Shown here: positions 10,843-22,847 of the stretch, piece after piece | How the letters are laid out: every line of letters starts with the position of its first letter | How positions within the stretch are numbered: the first letter of the stretch is position 1 | Source: Streptomyces althioticus | GTDB taxonomy: Bacteria; Actinomycetota; Actinomycetes; Streptomycetales; Streptomycetaceae | NCBI GenBank assembly: GCA_014649355.1 | Contig: BMSW01000003.1 | Span: 1-64,000, forward strand | Length of the DNA: 64,000 nt | Direction: 5' to 3' | Made by a program: the position numbers and the translations under genes | The notes under the pieces: generated by a model | What the model was told of the DNA's origin: nothing | Database searches by the model: none | Seen by the model: only the letters and a program-made list of their open reading frames with translations

Positions 10843-12950
10843 CGCTCCTGCCCCCGTCGTTCGTCCGGGGCGCCCGTGGACACGGGCTCCCCCGGAGAAG
10901 CCGTCTGCTGCCCGGGTTCTTCCGTGTCATCCATGATCTCGCCCGTGGCCGTGTTCACGGCGGGACCGCCGGGTACCGCCTGGGCGAGCGCCGCGACGAT
11001 CGTCTCGGCCGTCTTACGGCCTATGCCCGGAACGTCACAGATCTGCTCGATTGTCGCCGACCGCAGCCTCTTCAACGAACCGAAGTGCTTGATCAGCGCC
11101 TGCTTGCGGGTGTCACCGAGGCCGGGGACGTCGTCCAGGGGGCTGGAGCGGAAGCGCTTGGCGCGCTTGGCGCGCTGGTAGGTGATCGCGAAGCGGTGCG
11201 CCTCGTCCCGGATGCGCTGCAGCAGGTACAGGCCCTCGCTCGTACGGGGCAGCACCACCGGGTCGTCGTCGCCGGGCAGCCACACCTCCTCCAGCCGCTT
11301 GGCGAGGCCGCACACCGCGATGTCGTCGATGCCCAGCTCGTCCAGCGCCCGCTGGGCCGCCGCGACCTGCGGCGCGCCGCCGTCCACCACGACCAGCTGC
11401 GGCGGGTACGCGAACCGCTTGGGGCGGCCGTCGTCCTCGGTGAGGGTGCTGGCGGGCGGCTCGGCGAGACCCGCGGCGGCCGTACCCGGGTCCGCCTGCG
11501 CACCGGGCTCGGCGCCCGGTTCCTCGCCGTCGGTCCACTCCCCCGTCCGTTCCTTCTCCGCCAGGTAGCGGCGGAAGCGGCGGGTGATCACCTCGTGCAT
11601 GGACCGCACGTCGTCCTGGCCGGCGAAGCCCTTGATCTGGAAGCGGCGGTACTCGCTCTTGCGGGCCAGCCCGTCCTCGAAGACGACCATGGAGGCCACC
11701 ACGTCGTCACCCTGGAGGTGGGAGATGTCGTAGCACTCGATGCGCAGCGGGGCGCTGTCCAGCTCCAGGGCGTCGCTGATCTCCTCCAGGGCGCGCGAGC
11801 GCGTGGTGAGGTCGGAGGCGCGCTTGGTCTTGTGCAGCACGAGCGCCTGCTGGGCGTTGCGCTCGACCGTCTCCATCAGGGCCTTCTTGTCGCCGCGCTG
11901 GGGCACGCGCAGGGAGACGTTCGACCCGCGGCGGTTGGTCAGCCACTCCTGCACCGGCTCCACCGGGTCCGGCAGGGCGGGGACCAGCACCTCGCGCGGC
12001 ACGGCGTCGCCGGTCTCCTCGCCGTAGAGCTGCTGCAGGGCGTGCTCGACCAGGGCGCCGGTGGTGATCTCCTCGACCTTGTCCGTGACCCAGCCGCGCT
12101 GGCCGCGCACGCGTCCGCCGCGCACGTGGAAGATCTGGACGGCCGCCTCCAGCTCGTCCTCGGCGACCGCGATCAGGTCGGCGTCGGTGGCGTCCGCCAG
12201 CACCACCGCGTTCTTCTCCATGGCCTTCTTCAGGGCGCCGATGTCGTCGCGCAGGCGCGCGGCCCGCTCGTACTCCATCTCCTCGGCCGCGTCCGCCATC
12301 TGCCTCTCCAGACGGCGCAGATAGGTGCCGGTGCGCCCGGCCATGAAGTCGCAGAACTCCTCGGCCAGCTCCCGGTGGTCCTCGGCGGAGATCCGCTCCA
12401 CGCAGGGCGCCGAGCACTTGCCGATGTAGCCCAGCAGGCAGGGGCGGCCTGTGCGGGCGGCGTTCTTGAACACGCCCGCCGAGCACGTCCGCACCGGGAA
12501 GACGCGCAGCATCAGGTCCACGGTGTCGCGGATCGCCCACGCGTGCGCGTACGGGCCGAAGTAGCGCACGCCCTTCTTCTTGTGACCGCGCATCACCTGC
12601 ACGCGCGGGAAGTCCTCGTTCATCGTGACCGCGAGGTACGGGTAGCTCTTGTCGTCGCGGTACTTGACGTTGAACCGGGGGTCGAACTCCTTGATCCAGG
12701 AGTACTCCAGCTGCAGCGCCTCGACCTCGGTCGAGACCACCGTCCACTCCACGGACGCGGCCGTGGTCACCATCGACCGGGTACGCGGGTGCAGCCCGGC
12801 CAGGTCCTGGAAGTAGTTCGCCAGGCGCTGGCGCAGGCTTTTCGCCTTCCCGACGTAGATCACCCGGCGGTGCTCGTCACGGAACCGGTAGACCCCCGGC
12901 GAGTCGGGGATCTCACCCGGTCTGGGGCGGTAGCTGGAGGGGTCGGCCAT
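10839..12950 (-). CDS. uvrC: Excinuclease ABC subunit C
   Basis: This 703-residue nuclease makes both incisions in nucleotide excision repair with UvrA and UvrB. The N-terminal GIY-YIG domain ([21 protein letters not shown]) is followed by a UVR motif for UvrB contact, the RNase-H-like C-nuclease half ([17 protein letters not shown]) and a tandem helix-hairpin-helix end ([25 protein letters not shown]). The ATG at 12950 gives the family N-terminus. TAGGGT ends seven bases before this ATG with no Shine-Dalgarno, suggesting a leaderless mRNA. It is first in the operon leading to whiA. Confidence 0.97.
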   Translation of the reverse strand: MADPSSYRPRPGEIPDSPGVYRFRDEHRRVIYVGKAKSLRQRLANYFQDLAGLHPRTRSMVTTAASVEWTVVSTEVEALQLEYSWIKEFDPRFNVKYRDDKSYPYLAVTMNEDFPRVQVMRGHKKKGVRYFGPYAHAWAIRDTVDLMLRVFPVRTCSAGVFKNAARTGRPCLLGYIGKCSAPCVERISAEDHRELAEEFCDFMAGRTGTYLRRLERQMADAAEEMEYERAARLRDDIGALKKAMEKNAVVLADATDADLIAVAEDELEAAVQIFHVRGGRVRGQRGWVTDKVEEITTGALVEHALQQLYGEETGDAVPREVLVPALPDPVEPVQEWLTNRRGSNVSLRVPQRGDKKALMETVERNAQQALVLHKTKRASDLTTRSRALEEISDALELDSAPLRIECYDISHLQGDDVVASMVVFEDGLARKSEYRRFQIKGFAGQDDVRSMHEVITRRFRRYLAEKERTGEWTDGEEPGAEPGAQADPGTAAAGLAEPPASTLTEDDGRPKRFAYPPQLVVVDGGAPQVAAAQRALDELGIDDIAVCGLAKRLEEVWLPGDDDPVVLPRTSEGLYLLQRIRDEAHRFAITYQRAKRAKRFRSSPLDDVPGLGDTRKQALIKHFGSLKRLRSATIEQICDVPGIGRKTAETIVAALAQAVPGGPAVNTATGEIMDDTEEPGQQTASPGEPVSTGAPDERRGQER

Positions 12951-13287
12951 GCAACACACCCTACTGGCGGACACCGACAGCACGGCGGGGCCGGGGGACG
13001 GCGGAGGCCGGGACACGGCGTGGCCGGGAGGGCGACGGGAGGGGCCCGGGGCCTTCGCCACGGGGCCCGCGGGGCCCGGCCGGCAGGTCTGCCGAGGCCG
13101 ATGCGGGCCGGATGGGTTACGGCGGCCGGTAAGCGGGAAGGTGGGGGGTCCGTGCCTCGGGCGATCACCGGGGCCGGCGGACGGACCGCGGTGGCGGTCC
13201 GCCCGGCGGTCCGGACCGGCTCTCCTGCCGGTGGTCCGAGGCGGTCGAGACAGCGGTCACTCACGTGGCCGCGAGTCGGGAGGTCGT
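12951..13287. other. Intergenic region between uvrC and a small ORF
   Basis: About 340 bases of very GC-rich sequence between divergent genes. The uvrC end carries TAGGGT at 12958-12963 (minus strand), a plausible -10 for a leaderless transcript. I found no convincing coding frame, hairpin or repeat in the rest. It must also hold the promoter of the small plus-strand gene at 13288. Confidence 0.5.
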
Positions 13288-13464
13288 ATGCGCCAGACGC
13301 GGATCGAGAAAACACGACGGCCGGCCCGGTACCGCCGGTACACGGACGAGACGGCTGCCTTCCCCGAGTCCCTCGACCCGCGCGACCCCGACATCGTGCG
13401 CGCGAAGCGCCTCCGGGCCGCGGACTCGCGGCTCCGCGGCGGGAACCGTACCGACGGGGCCTGA
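13288..13464 (+). CDS. Small basic protein of unknown function
   Basis: This 58-residue Arg-rich protein begins MRQTRIEKTRRPARYRRY and contains FPESLDPRDPDIVRAKRLR. I do not recognise a domain. There is a strong ribosome-binding site (GGGAGG five bases before the ATG), and an 18-bp perfect terminator stem lies 24 bases after the stop. Both argue for a real, independently transcribed gene. The basic first half may contact nucleic acid, which is inference only. It has no operon partner. Confidence 0.65.
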   Translation: MRQTRIEKTRRPARYRRYTDETAAFPESLDPRDPDIVRAKRLRAADSRLRGGNRTDGA

Positions 13465-13488
13465 TCCCGGACGAAGACGTACACACCT

Positions 13489-13528
13489 GAGGGGGCCGTA
13501 CCGGCCGCACGGCCGGTACGGCCCCCTC
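13489..13528. terminator. Strong 18-bp stem terminator
   Basis: GAGGGGGCCGTACCGGCC (13489-13506) pairs perfectly with 13511-13528 across a GCAC loop, flanked by further CACAC/GTGTG pairing. It follows the small gene ending at 13464. Confidence 0.85.
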
Positions 13529-13691
13529 GCGTGTGCCGCTTCTGCGGCCAGACGGTTGTCGGGACCTGGTCAACACGCTTCAATGCGGGGGAACTCGGGG
13601 CGCTGAACGACGGCGTACGCATGTGAAGACCGCGCCGCGCCGACGGGGGCGGGCCCCCGGGGTGCTCCGTGCGAACGGTCTGACCAGCCGT

Positions 13692-13704
13692 TGTGACATT
13701 CACA
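13692..13704. promoter_or_regulatory. TGTGA-CAT-TCACA palindrome upstream of 13718 gene
   Basis: A perfect 5-3-5 palindrome sits 13 bases before the start codon, overlapping the ribosome-binding region. The spacing is too short for a CRP site (N6), so it may be an operator for the following regulator-like gene or chance. Confidence 0.25.
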
Positions 13705-13717
13705 GAAAGGCCCCTGC

Positions 13718-14665
13718 ATGCCGCACGCCACACAGCACGCGGACGTCGTCACCGCAGAACTGGACTCGGCCCTGCGCGGCGGCCCGTTCCACGTCGCCCT
13801 GCGCGCCGCCATCGCCGCGCGGGGTCTGCCGTTGCAGCGGGTGCAGCACCACCTGTCGCGGCACGGCGTGAAGGTGGGAGTCACCAGCCTGAGCTACTGG
13901 CAGCAGGGCGCCCGCCGCCCGCAGCGCCCGGAGTCGCTGCGGGCCGTCCGGGCGCTGGAGGAGATCCTTCAGCTGCCGGAGGAGTCACTGATCCGTCTGC
14001 TCGCCGAGACGGACGACCGGGTCGGGGACCGCGGTTCCGCCGGACGCACCTACCGCTCCCTCGTCGAGGCCTCGGGCGTCCTGGACAAGCTCCTGGCCGA
14101 GCTCGGCGCCCCGCGCGACGGCGGGCTGCACACCCTGGGCCATCACGAGCGCGTCCGCATCGGCGCCCGCAGGGAGCTGGCGGAGCGCGAGTCGCACCAC
14201 ATCGTGCGCGCCCACCGCGACGGCGTAGACCGCTACATCGCCGTCCACCACGGCGACCCTGGCGCCGACCCGGAGGGCATGCACGTCCGCGCCCTGGAGA
14301 ACTGCCGTATCGGCCGCGTACGCCGGCACCACGACACCGGCGTCCTCGCCGCCGAACTGCTCTTCGACATCCGGCTGCGCGCCGGCGACACCTTCCTCTT
14401 CCGGTACACCGTGGAGGACGGCACGGCCGACGTCTGCCGCGAGTACGTACGGGGCGCCGACTCTCCCGGCGGCCAGTACGCGCTCCAGGTCTGCTTCGAC
14501 ACCGCCGCGCTCCCGGTGCGGTGCCACCGCTTCACCCAGCACTCGGCGGCGGCCCCGCGCGGGGGACGCCAGGAACTGCCGCTCAGCGCCCGGCACCGCT
14601 CGGTGCACCTGGTGGAACCGCGCCTGCGGGCCGGCTACGTCGGGATCACCTGGGACTGGGAGTGA
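13718..14665 (+). CDS. Putative helix-turn-helix protein, unknown function
   Basis: This is a 315-residue protein with a possible DNA-binding N-terminus. Residues about 25-85 (LRAAIAARGLPLQRVQHHL, SYWQQGARRPQR, LRAVRALEEIL) look like an XRE-style helix-turn-helix, with the SYWQQG segment in the position of a recognition helix. The remaining two thirds, with many acidic and beta-rich stretches and no membrane segment, I do not recognise. The ATG has AGAAAGG nine bases upstream. It is transcribed alone, between a strong terminator and the convergent Rieske gene. A transcriptional regulator is the best guess. Confidence 0.75.
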   Translation: MPHATQHADVVTAELDSALRGGPFHVALRAAIAARGLPLQRVQHHLSRHGVKVGVTSLSYWQQGARRPQRPESLRAVRALEEILQLPEESLIRLLAETDDRVGDRGSAGRTYRSLVEASGVLDKLLAELGAPRDGGLHTLGHHERVRIGARRELAERESHHIVRAHRDGVDRYIAVHHGDPGADPEGMHVRALENCRIGRVRRHHDTGVLAAELLFDIRLRAGDTFLFRYTVEDGTADVCREYVRGADSPGGQYALQVCFDTAALPVRCHRFTQHSAAAPRGGRQELPLSARHRSVHLVEPRLRAGYVGITWDWE

Positions 14666-14702
14666 CGGCGGCCGGTCCCGGGTGACACTCCCCGCCCGCG
14701 AG

Positions 14703-15125
14703 TCAGTCCCGGGGCCTGGCGACCAGGGTGCCGTTCTTCACCTCGACGGCCAGCGGCTTCAGCGGCGCCACGGCCGGTTCCCGCAGCACCTTGCCGGTGG
14801 TGACGTCGAACTCGCTGCCGTGACACGGGCAGACCAGCCGCGTCCCGTCCAGCTTGTTGATGGGGCACCCCGCGTGCGTGCACACCGTGTTGTACGCGGT
14901 GAGGGAGCCGTCCTCGCCCCGGCTGACGACCACGTTGTGGTCCCGGTACAGCTTCGCGCCGCCCGCGGCCACCTCGCTCTCCGGGCCCAGCTCGACAGGC
15001 CCCGCCAGCGCGGCGGACCTGTTGTCGTCGCCGCCCCCGCACGCGGTGAGTCCCAGCCCTGCGACGGGTGTGAGAGCGGCGCCTCGCAGGACGGTCCGGC
15101 GGGTCGCGGCGGGTCGGGCGGACAT
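14703..15125 (-). CDS. Rieske [2Fe-2S] lipoprotein, Tat-type signal
   Basis: This 140-residue exported redox protein has a twin-arginine-like leader (AATRRTVLRGAAL), a hydrophobic stretch and a lipobox (LTAC), so it is probably lipid-anchored outside the membrane. The Rieske cluster ligands are seen in CTHAGCPI and CPCHGSEF, with CxH-x15-CxxH spacing. No oxygenase or bc1 partner is adjacent, so it may donate electrons to an unlinked enzyme or sense redox state. The ATG at 15125 is preferred over the GTG at 15137 because GGGAG lies six bases before it. Divergent from the LacI regulator across the operator array. Confidence 0.92.
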   Translation of the reverse strand: MSARPAATRRTVLRGAALTPVAGLGLTACGGGDDNRSAALAGPVELGPESEVAAGGAKLYRDHNVVVSRGEDGSLTAYNTVCTHAGCPINKLDGTRLVCPCHGSEFDVTTGKVLREPAVAPLKPLAVEVKNGTLVARPRD

Positions 15126-15208
15126 GCGGGCTCCCACGGGTGGTACGCGGTGGACGAGTGTTCACCGGGACGATACCGGGGGTGGGTGGGGGTGGCGGGA
15201 CGAGGGTC

Positions 15209-15376
15209 GTAAACGCTCGCGCAAGCGCTTGCGCAAACGTTCACGTAATCGTTGGCGTAAATGTTCACGTAAGCGCTCGCGTAAGCGTTCACGTAAGCGC
15301 TTACGTAAGCGCTTACGTAAGCGCTCGCGTAAGCGTCCACGTAAGCGCTCGCGTAAACGCTTACGCAAGCGTTTAC
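15209..15376. repeat. Array of 14 tandem 12-bp LacI/PurR-type operators
   Basis: Fourteen contiguous 12-bp units run without a gap in the 377-bp space between the Rieske gene (minus) and the LacI regulator gene (plus). The consensus is GTAAGCGCTTAC, an exact palindrome with the central CG typical of LacI-family operators, and close to the PurR core GCAAACGTTTGC. Units at 15293 and 15305 are perfect; others differ mainly at positions 5, 8, 9, 10 and 11 (for example GTAAGCGCTCGC, GTAAGCGTTCAC, GCAAGCGCTTGC). Because 12 is a multiple of three, long frames without stops cross it on both strands, but these are artefacts. The likely role is cooperative binding of the adjacent regulator, controlling itself, the kinase and perhaps the Rieske gene. 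Confidence 0.9.
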
Positions 15377-15502
15377 GACCCTCCCTCCCATGCGATACGG
15401 TCCCCACCCGAGCCGGCTTCGCTCTGAGCACCCCGCATACCGGTCGGCCTGCCGACAGCCGACAAGCCGGCGCCCCGCACGCACGAAGGAGAACGGACGA
15501 CG

Positions 15503-16537
15503 ATGGCCACCATGGCGGATGTGGCGCGCAGCGCCGGAGTCTCCGTCGCGACCGTCTCGCACGTGCTGAACGGCACCCGCCCCGTGCTCCCCCACACCCG
15601 CCAGGCCGTCCTGGACGCCGTGGAGGAGCTCGGCTACACCCCCAACACCCTGGCCCGCTCGCTGGTCACGGCCCGCACCCGGTCGATCGGGCTCGCGGTG
15701 TCCGCGATCAGCAACCCGTACTTCACGGAGATCCTCCAAGGCGTGGAGGCGGCCGCCCTGGAGCACGGGTACAGCCTCCTCATCGCCGATCCGCACGACG
15801 ACCCGGCGCACGAGCGCACGGTCGTCCAGCTGCTCCACGAGCGCCGGGTGGAGGGCATGATCGTGGCCCCCTCCCCCGAGCCCGGCGGACTCCTGGCCTA
15901 CCTGAGGCGGCACAGGGTCCCGGCCGTGTTCCTGGACCGGCTGGTCGGCCCGCCCGCCGACGACGGCCCGCCTCTCTTCGACCAGGTCTGCGCCGAGAGC
16001 ACCGAGCCGACCACCGGCCTGGTCACCCACCTCGCCGGTCTGGGCCACCGCCGTATCGGTCTGGTGGCCGGGCTGCCCGGGCTCAGCACGACCACCGAGC
16101 GGATCACCGGCTACCGCCTCGGGCTGGCGGCCTCGGGGCTGCCGTTCGACGAACGGATCCTGGTGCACGGCGACTCGGAGGCCGCCGGGGCCGAGCGCGC
16201 CACGGCCCAGCTGCTGCGCCTCGGTTCCCGTCCCACCGCGCTGATCACCGCCAACAACGCCATGACCATCGGCGCCTTGCGCGCCCTCCAGGCCCACGGC
16301 CTGTCCGTGCCCGGGGACATCGCCCTGTGCTGCTTCGACGACTTCGCCTGGGCCGACCTGTTCTCGCCCCGGCTCACCGCCGTGTCCCAGCCGAGCCGGG
16401 ACATCGGCGCGCGAGCCGTCCGGATGCTGCTGGACCGTCTCGCCGACCCCGGCCGGCCGGCCCGCACCGAACGCCTCCCGTGCAGCTTCGTGCACCGCAC
16501 CTCCTGCGGCTGCCCGGAAGAAAGGAACCCCTCGTGA
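15503..16537 (+). CDS. LacI-family transcriptional regulator
   Basis: This 344-residue repressor-type protein begins with the LacI helix-turn-helix (MADVARSAGVSVATVSHVLNG) and hinge helix (PNTLARSLVTARTR), followed by a periplasmic-binding-protein-like sensor domain (SIGLAVSAISNPYFTEIL, GLGHRRIGLVAG, CCFDDFAWADLFSPRLTAV). The ATG at 15503 has AAGGAG nine bases upstream. Its stop overlaps the start of the PfkB kinase gene, so it very probably regulates sugar kinase expression. The effector is likely a sugar or sugar phosphate. It probably binds the array at 15209-15376 and autoregulates. Confidence 0.95.
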   Translation: MATMADVARSAGVSVATVSHVLNGTRPVLPHTRQAVLDAVEELGYTPNTLARSLVTARTRSIGLAVSAISNPYFTEILQGVEAAALEHGYSLLIADPHDDPAHERTVVQLLHERRVEGMIVAPSPEPGGLLAYLRRHRVPAVFLDRLVGPPADDGPPLFDQVCAESTEPTTGLVTHLAGLGHRRIGLVAGLPGLSTTTERITGYRLGLAASGLPFDERILVHGDSEAAGAERATAQLLRLGSRPTALITANNAMTIGALRALQAHGLSVPGDIALCCFDDFAWADLFSPRLTAVSQPSRDIGARAVRMLLDRLADPGRPARTERLPCSFVHRTSCGCPEERNPS

Positions 16538-17454
16538 TCGTCGTAGCCGGTGAGGCACTGATCGACCTGGTACCGCAGGGGGCGGGTGCGCTCGCCGCGC
16601 TGACGCCCGCGCTCGGCGGCGGCCCCTTCAACACGGCGGTGGCGCTGGGCCGTCTCGGCTCCCCCACCGCGTTCTGCTCCCGGGTGTCACGGGACGCGTT
16701 CGGTGAGGCCCTGCTGGAGCGGCTGCGGGAGACAGGCGTGGACGTGGCGTCCGTGCAGCGCGGTGACGAGCCGACGACGCTCGCCGTCGCCACGGTCGGC
16801 GTCGACGGCTCGGCGGCCTACTCGTTCTACGTGGAGGGCACGGCGGACCGGCTGTTCGGCCAGCCCGAGGCGCTGCCCGCCGGCACCCGCGCGGTGTCCT
16901 TCGGGACCTGTTCCCTCGTGCTGGAGCCGGGCGCGAGCGCCTACGAGGCGCTGATGCGTGAGGCGTCGGCGCGGGGCGTGTTCACGGCGCTCGACCCCAA
17001 CATCCGGGCGGGGCTGATCCCGGACGCCGACGCCTACCGGGCCCGGTTCCTGAGCTGGCTGCCGTCGGTGTCCCTGCTCAAGCTGTCCGCGGAGGACGCC
17101 GAGTGGCTCGGCGGGTCCCCGCGGGAGTGGCTGGCGGCGGGCCCCGCGGCGGTCGTGGTGACCCGGGGCGGGGACGGGCTGACGGCGTACACCCGGGACG
17201 GCGGCGAGTACGCGGTGCCGGGTGAGCGGGTGGAGGTGGTGGACACCATCGGCGCGGGCGACACGGTGAACGCGGCGCTGCTGCACGGGCTGGCCGGGCG
17301 TGACGCGCTCAGCGACGAGGGCGTGGCCGGGCTCGGCGCCGAGGGCTGGGAGAGCCTGCTCCGGTTCGCGGCGCGCGCGGCGGCCGTCACCTGCTCGCGC
17401 GCGGGTGCGGAGCCTCCGTACGCCCGTGAGCTGGAGGCCTGGGAGACCGTCTGA
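16534..17454 (+). CDS. PfkB-family carbohydrate kinase (fructokinase-like)
   Basis: This 306-residue cytoplasmic kinase belongs to the ribokinase/PfkB family. Signatures are VVAGEALIDLVPQ and GGGPFNTAVALGRLG at the N-terminus, ALDPNIR in the middle, and the anion hole with catalytic Asp, DTIGAGDTVNAALL. The length is standard. The early motif pattern is closest to fructokinases. The start is GTG at 16534, overlapping the LacI stop by four bases (GTGA), with AAAGGAA eight bases before. No transporter lies nearby, so the substrate cannot be fixed from context. Confidence 0.93.
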   Translation: MIVVAGEALIDLVPQGAGALAALTPALGGGPFNTAVALGRLGSPTAFCSRVSRDAFGEALLERLRETGVDVASVQRGDEPTTLAVATVGVDGSAAYSFYVEGTADRLFGQPEALPAGTRAVSFGTCSLVLEPGASAYEALMREASARGVFTALDPNIRAGLIPDADAYRARFLSWLPSVSLLKLSAEDAEWLGGSPREWLAAGPAAVVVTRGGDGLTAYTRDGGEYAVPGERVEVVDTIGAGDTVNAALLHGLAGRDALSDEGVAGLGAEGWESLLRFAARAAAVTCSRAGAEPPYARELEAWETV

Positions 17455-17457
17455 CGC

Positions 17458-17502
17458 ACGTGTGCCGTGCCGCGGGGAGCGTCCCTGCGGCACGGCACAC
17501 GT
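17458..17502. terminator. Bidirectional terminator between kinase and uvrA
   Basis: A perfect 16-bp stem (17458-17473 with 17487-17502) lies three bases after the kinase stop and 18 bases from the convergent uvrA stop. It can serve both transcripts. Confidence 0.85.
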
Positions 17503-17520
17503 ACGAACGAGGCGGGCGGG

Positions 17521-20571
<3,051 letters not shown>

Positions 20572-20759
20572 GCCGGTCCGCACCTTTCTTGAAGGGAAGT
20601 GACAGGGGCGGGGCCCCCGTCTTCTTCAGACTAGGGGGAGCCACTGACAACGCCGGTTCGGATTCACGGATAGTCAACAAACCCCGGCTCTCCAGCATGC
20701 CCGACGCCGCACCCGACCTTATAGCACGTGCATTCGATTTTACTGTCCGGTTCACCTCC

Positions 20760-20788
20760 TTCACCCGAAGGTGTGACGCGGCTAGGGT
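20760..20788 (+). promoter_or_regulatory. Leaderless sigma-70-type promoter
   Basis: TTCACC (20760-20765), a 17-base spacer and TAGGGT (20783-20788) place the transcription start at or next to the ATG at 20796. The gene lacks a ribosome-binding site, consistent with a leaderless mRNA. Confidence 0.6.
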
Positions 20789-20795
20789 CGGCGCC

Positions 20796-21485
20796 ATGAT
20801 TGATCACGCTGATGACCTGGCGTCTGTACAGGCCGCGACCGAGCGGCTGCTCCATGCGGTCGGCGCCCTGGACAACGCGGCTGTGACCCAGTCGTCACGC
20901 CTGCCCGGCTGGACCCGCGGTCATGTGCTGACCCACCTGGCCCGCAACGCGGACGCGCTGGTGAACGTCTTCGAGGGCCGCCCCATGTACGCGTCCGCCG
21001 AGGCGCGGGACGCCGACATCGAGGCGGGCGCCGCGCGCCCCCTGGACGAACAGCTCGCGGACGTGCGGGAGAGCGCGGAGCGTCTCCGCGCGGCGGCCGC
21101 GGCACCGGCGGACTGGTCGCGCACCGTCGAACTGCGCAACGGCGTCACCGACCGCGCCGAGCGGGTGCCCTTCCGGCGCTGGATCGAGGTGGAGCTGCAC
21201 CACGTCGACCTGGGCATCGGCTACGAGCTGGAGGACCTGCCGGCGGACTTCACCGAGCGGGAGACCGGCTTCCTCGCGGCCCGTTTCAGCGGTCACGCGG
21301 ACGTGCCCGCCACCACCTTGTCGTCCACCGACGGCCGGACGTGGACCACCGGGGGCGGGGCGGACGGCGGGCCGGTCACGGTGGAGGGGACGCCCGCCGA
21401 CCTGCTCGGCTGGCTCGCCGGACGCCGGGACGGCGGCGCCCTGACGGTGAAGGGCGGGGACCTCCCGAAGCTGCCGCCCCTGTGA
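20796..21485 (+). CDS. Maleylpyruvate isomerase/DinB-type family protein
   Basis: This 229-residue cytoplasmic protein is of the mycothiol-dependent maleylpyruvate isomerase family, which has an N-terminal DinB-like four-helix bundle. The helices carry the metal/thiol-site residues in LPGWTRGHVLTHLARNAD (first His) and RWIEVELHHVDLG (later His pair). The C-terminal part (GTPADLLGWLAGR) resembles the sterol-carrier-like end of the family. It probably uses mycothiol as cofactor in detoxification or ring-cleavage metabolism; the actual substrate is unknown. The ATG is chosen because the family N-terminus begins here and a leaderless promoter precedes it. Confidence 0.85.
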   Translation: MIDHADDLASVQAATERLLHAVGALDNAAVTQSSRLPGWTRGHVLTHLARNADALVNVFEGRPMYASAEARDADIEAGAARPLDEQLADVRESAERLRAAAAAPADWSRTVELRNGVTDRAERVPFRRWIEVELHHVDLGIGYELEDLPADFTERETGFLAARFSGHADVPATTLSSTDGRTWTTGGGADGGPVTVEGTPADLLGWLAGRRDGGALTVKGGDLPKLPPL

Positions 21486-21524
21486 GCGCTGTCCGGCGCC
21501 GGTTCCGGCGCTAGGCTGACGCTC

Positions 21525-22181
21525 ATGACGTACAGCGGGCGGGTGACGGTCGGCGGGCCGGCCGACGTGCACGAACTCAAGGACCTGATGATCACCAAGG
21601 TCGCGGTCGGCCCCATGGAGAACAACGCGTACCTACTGCGCTGCCGGGCCACCGACGAGCAACTGCTGATCGACGCGGCGAACGACGCCGGGACGCTGCT
21701 GGGCATGATCGGTGACGACGGGATCGCGTCCGTCGTCACCACCCACCGGCACGGCGACCACTGGCAGGCGCTCGCGGAGGTCGTGGCCGCCACCGGCGCC
21801 CGCACCTACGCCGGCCGGTACGACGCCGAGGGCATTCCCGTGCCGGCCGACGTGCTCGTGGACGACGGCGACGTGATCCGCGTCGGACAGGTCGAGCTCA
21901 CCGCCCGCCGGCTCGTCGGCCACACCCCCGGCTCGATCGCCCTCGTCTACGACGACCCCCACGGGCATCCCCATGTGTTCACCGGGGACTGCCTGTTCCC
22001 GGGGGGTGTGGGCAACACCCACAAGGACCCGGAGGCGTTCGCCAGTCTGCTGCACGACGTCGAGACCAAGATCTTCGACGTCCTCCCGGACGAGACCTGG
22101 GTCTACCCGGGCCACGGCAACGACACCACGCTCGGCGCCGAACGCCCCCACCTGCCGGAGTGGCGCGCCCGCGGCTGGTGA
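21525..22181 (+). CDS. Metallo-beta-lactamase-fold hydrolase (glyoxalase II-like)
   Basis: This 218-residue MBL-fold protein has the metal motif THRHGDHW near residue 70, further ligands in VGHTPGS and FTGDCLFPGG, and the final His in VYPGHGNDT. This order matches hydroxyacylglutathione-hydrolase-like enzymes; in mycothiol-using Streptomyces the thioester substrate would differ. TAGGCT ends seven bases before the ATG and there is no Shine-Dalgarno, so translation is probably leaderless. It follows the maleylpyruvate isomerase-like gene by 39 bases and converges on aroQ. Confidence 0.88.
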   Translation: MTYSGRVTVGGPADVHELKDLMITKVAVGPMENNAYLLRCRATDEQLLIDAANDAGTLLGMIGDDGIASVVTTHRHGDHWQALAEVVAATGARTYAGRYDAEGIPVPADVLVDDGDVIRVGQVELTARRLVGHTPGSIALVYDDPHGHPHVFTGDCLFPGGVGNTHKDPEAFASLLHDVETKIFDVLPDETWVYPGHGNDTTLGAERPHLPEWRARGW

Positions 22182-22199
22182 GCGGGCGGCGGGCCTACG

Positions 22200-22673
22200 T
22201 CACGCCTCGGCCGTGCCCGGTCCGGCCAGCGCCGCGATCCGCTCCACCGCGAACACGTACCCCTGGACGCCGCACCCCGCGATGACGCCGTCGGCGCGCA
22301 GGGACACGTAGGAGTGGTGCCGGAAGCTCTCCCGGCGGTGGATGTTGGAGATGTGGACCTCCATCACGGGCATGCCGTCGCAGGCGTTGAGGGCGTCCAG
22401 GATCGCGACCGACGTGTGCGAGTAGGCGCCCGGGTTGATGACGATGCCGCAGTGGTCGAGCCGCGCCTCGTGGATCCAGTCGACCAGCTCGCCCTCGTGG
22501 TTGGACTGGCGGAGGTCCACCGTGCCGTTGTGCGCCGCGGCCGCTCGGGCGCACATCGCCTCGACGTCCGCCAGGGTGTCACGCCCGTAGATCTCCGGCT
22601 GCCGCTGCCCGAGGAGGTTCAGGTTGGGGCCGTTGAGAATCATGATCGGGGCGTCGGCCAGGTTGCGGGGCAC
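22200..22673 (-). CDS. aroQ: Type II 3-dehydroquinate dehydratase
   Basis: This 157-residue dodecameric enzyme catalyses the third shikimate step or the quinate catabolic equivalent. The active-site Tyr region [17 protein letters not shown], the substrate loop [12 protein letters not shown] and [18 protein letters not shown] are all diagnostic. The GTG at 22673 with GGAGGAAAC directly before it sets the start; the longer upstream frame is Arg-rich and non-conserved. The gene stands alone downstream of chaA and converges on the MBL gene, leaving 18 bases between stops. Confidence 0.96.
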   Translation of the reverse strand: MPRNLADAPIMILNGPNLNLLGQRQPEIYGRDTLADVEAMCARAAAAHNGTVDLRQSNHEGELVDWIHEARLDHCGIVINPGAYSHTSVAILDALNACDGMPVMEVHISNIHRRESFRHHSYVSLRADGVIAGCGVQGYVFAVERIAALAGPGTAEA

Positions 22674-22807
22674 GTTTCCTCCGGTCCGTCGGGAGCGCGG
22701 CCCCTCGCCGGAACCGCTGGTCGCACCCGGTCTATCACGCCGTGACGGCGGTTCGTACGGCACTTCCGCCGCGGCCGTGGGACCCGCCCGCACGCCGGAG
22801 GCCCCCA

Positions 22808-22833
22808 GGCCCGCCCGCAAGTGCGGGCGGGCC
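22808..22833 (-). terminator. Terminator after chaA-type antiporter
   Basis: A perfect 12-bp stem (22808-22819 with 22822-22833) and two-base loop lie 14 bases after the antiporter stop. Confidence 0.8.
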
Positions 22834-22847
22834 CGGGGCCTCGTCGG

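Noticed and set aside
13692..13704. CRP binding site
   Set aside because: The spacer is 3 bases rather than 6, so it cannot match the CRP dimer geometry.
15140..15431. Open frames encoding VHVSAYVS- or KRLRKRSR-type repeats through the operator array
   Set aside because: A 12-bp repeat is stop-free by arithmetic in several frames; no start signals, and the palindromic units explain the sequence better.
20650..20680. tRNA-like GGTTCGGATTC
   Set aside because: No acceptor stem, anticodon arm or D-arm could be formed around it.
20584..20795. LexA (SOS) box before uvrA
   Set aside because: I looked for the GAAC-N4-GTTC type and found only a poor partial match near 20731-20744.
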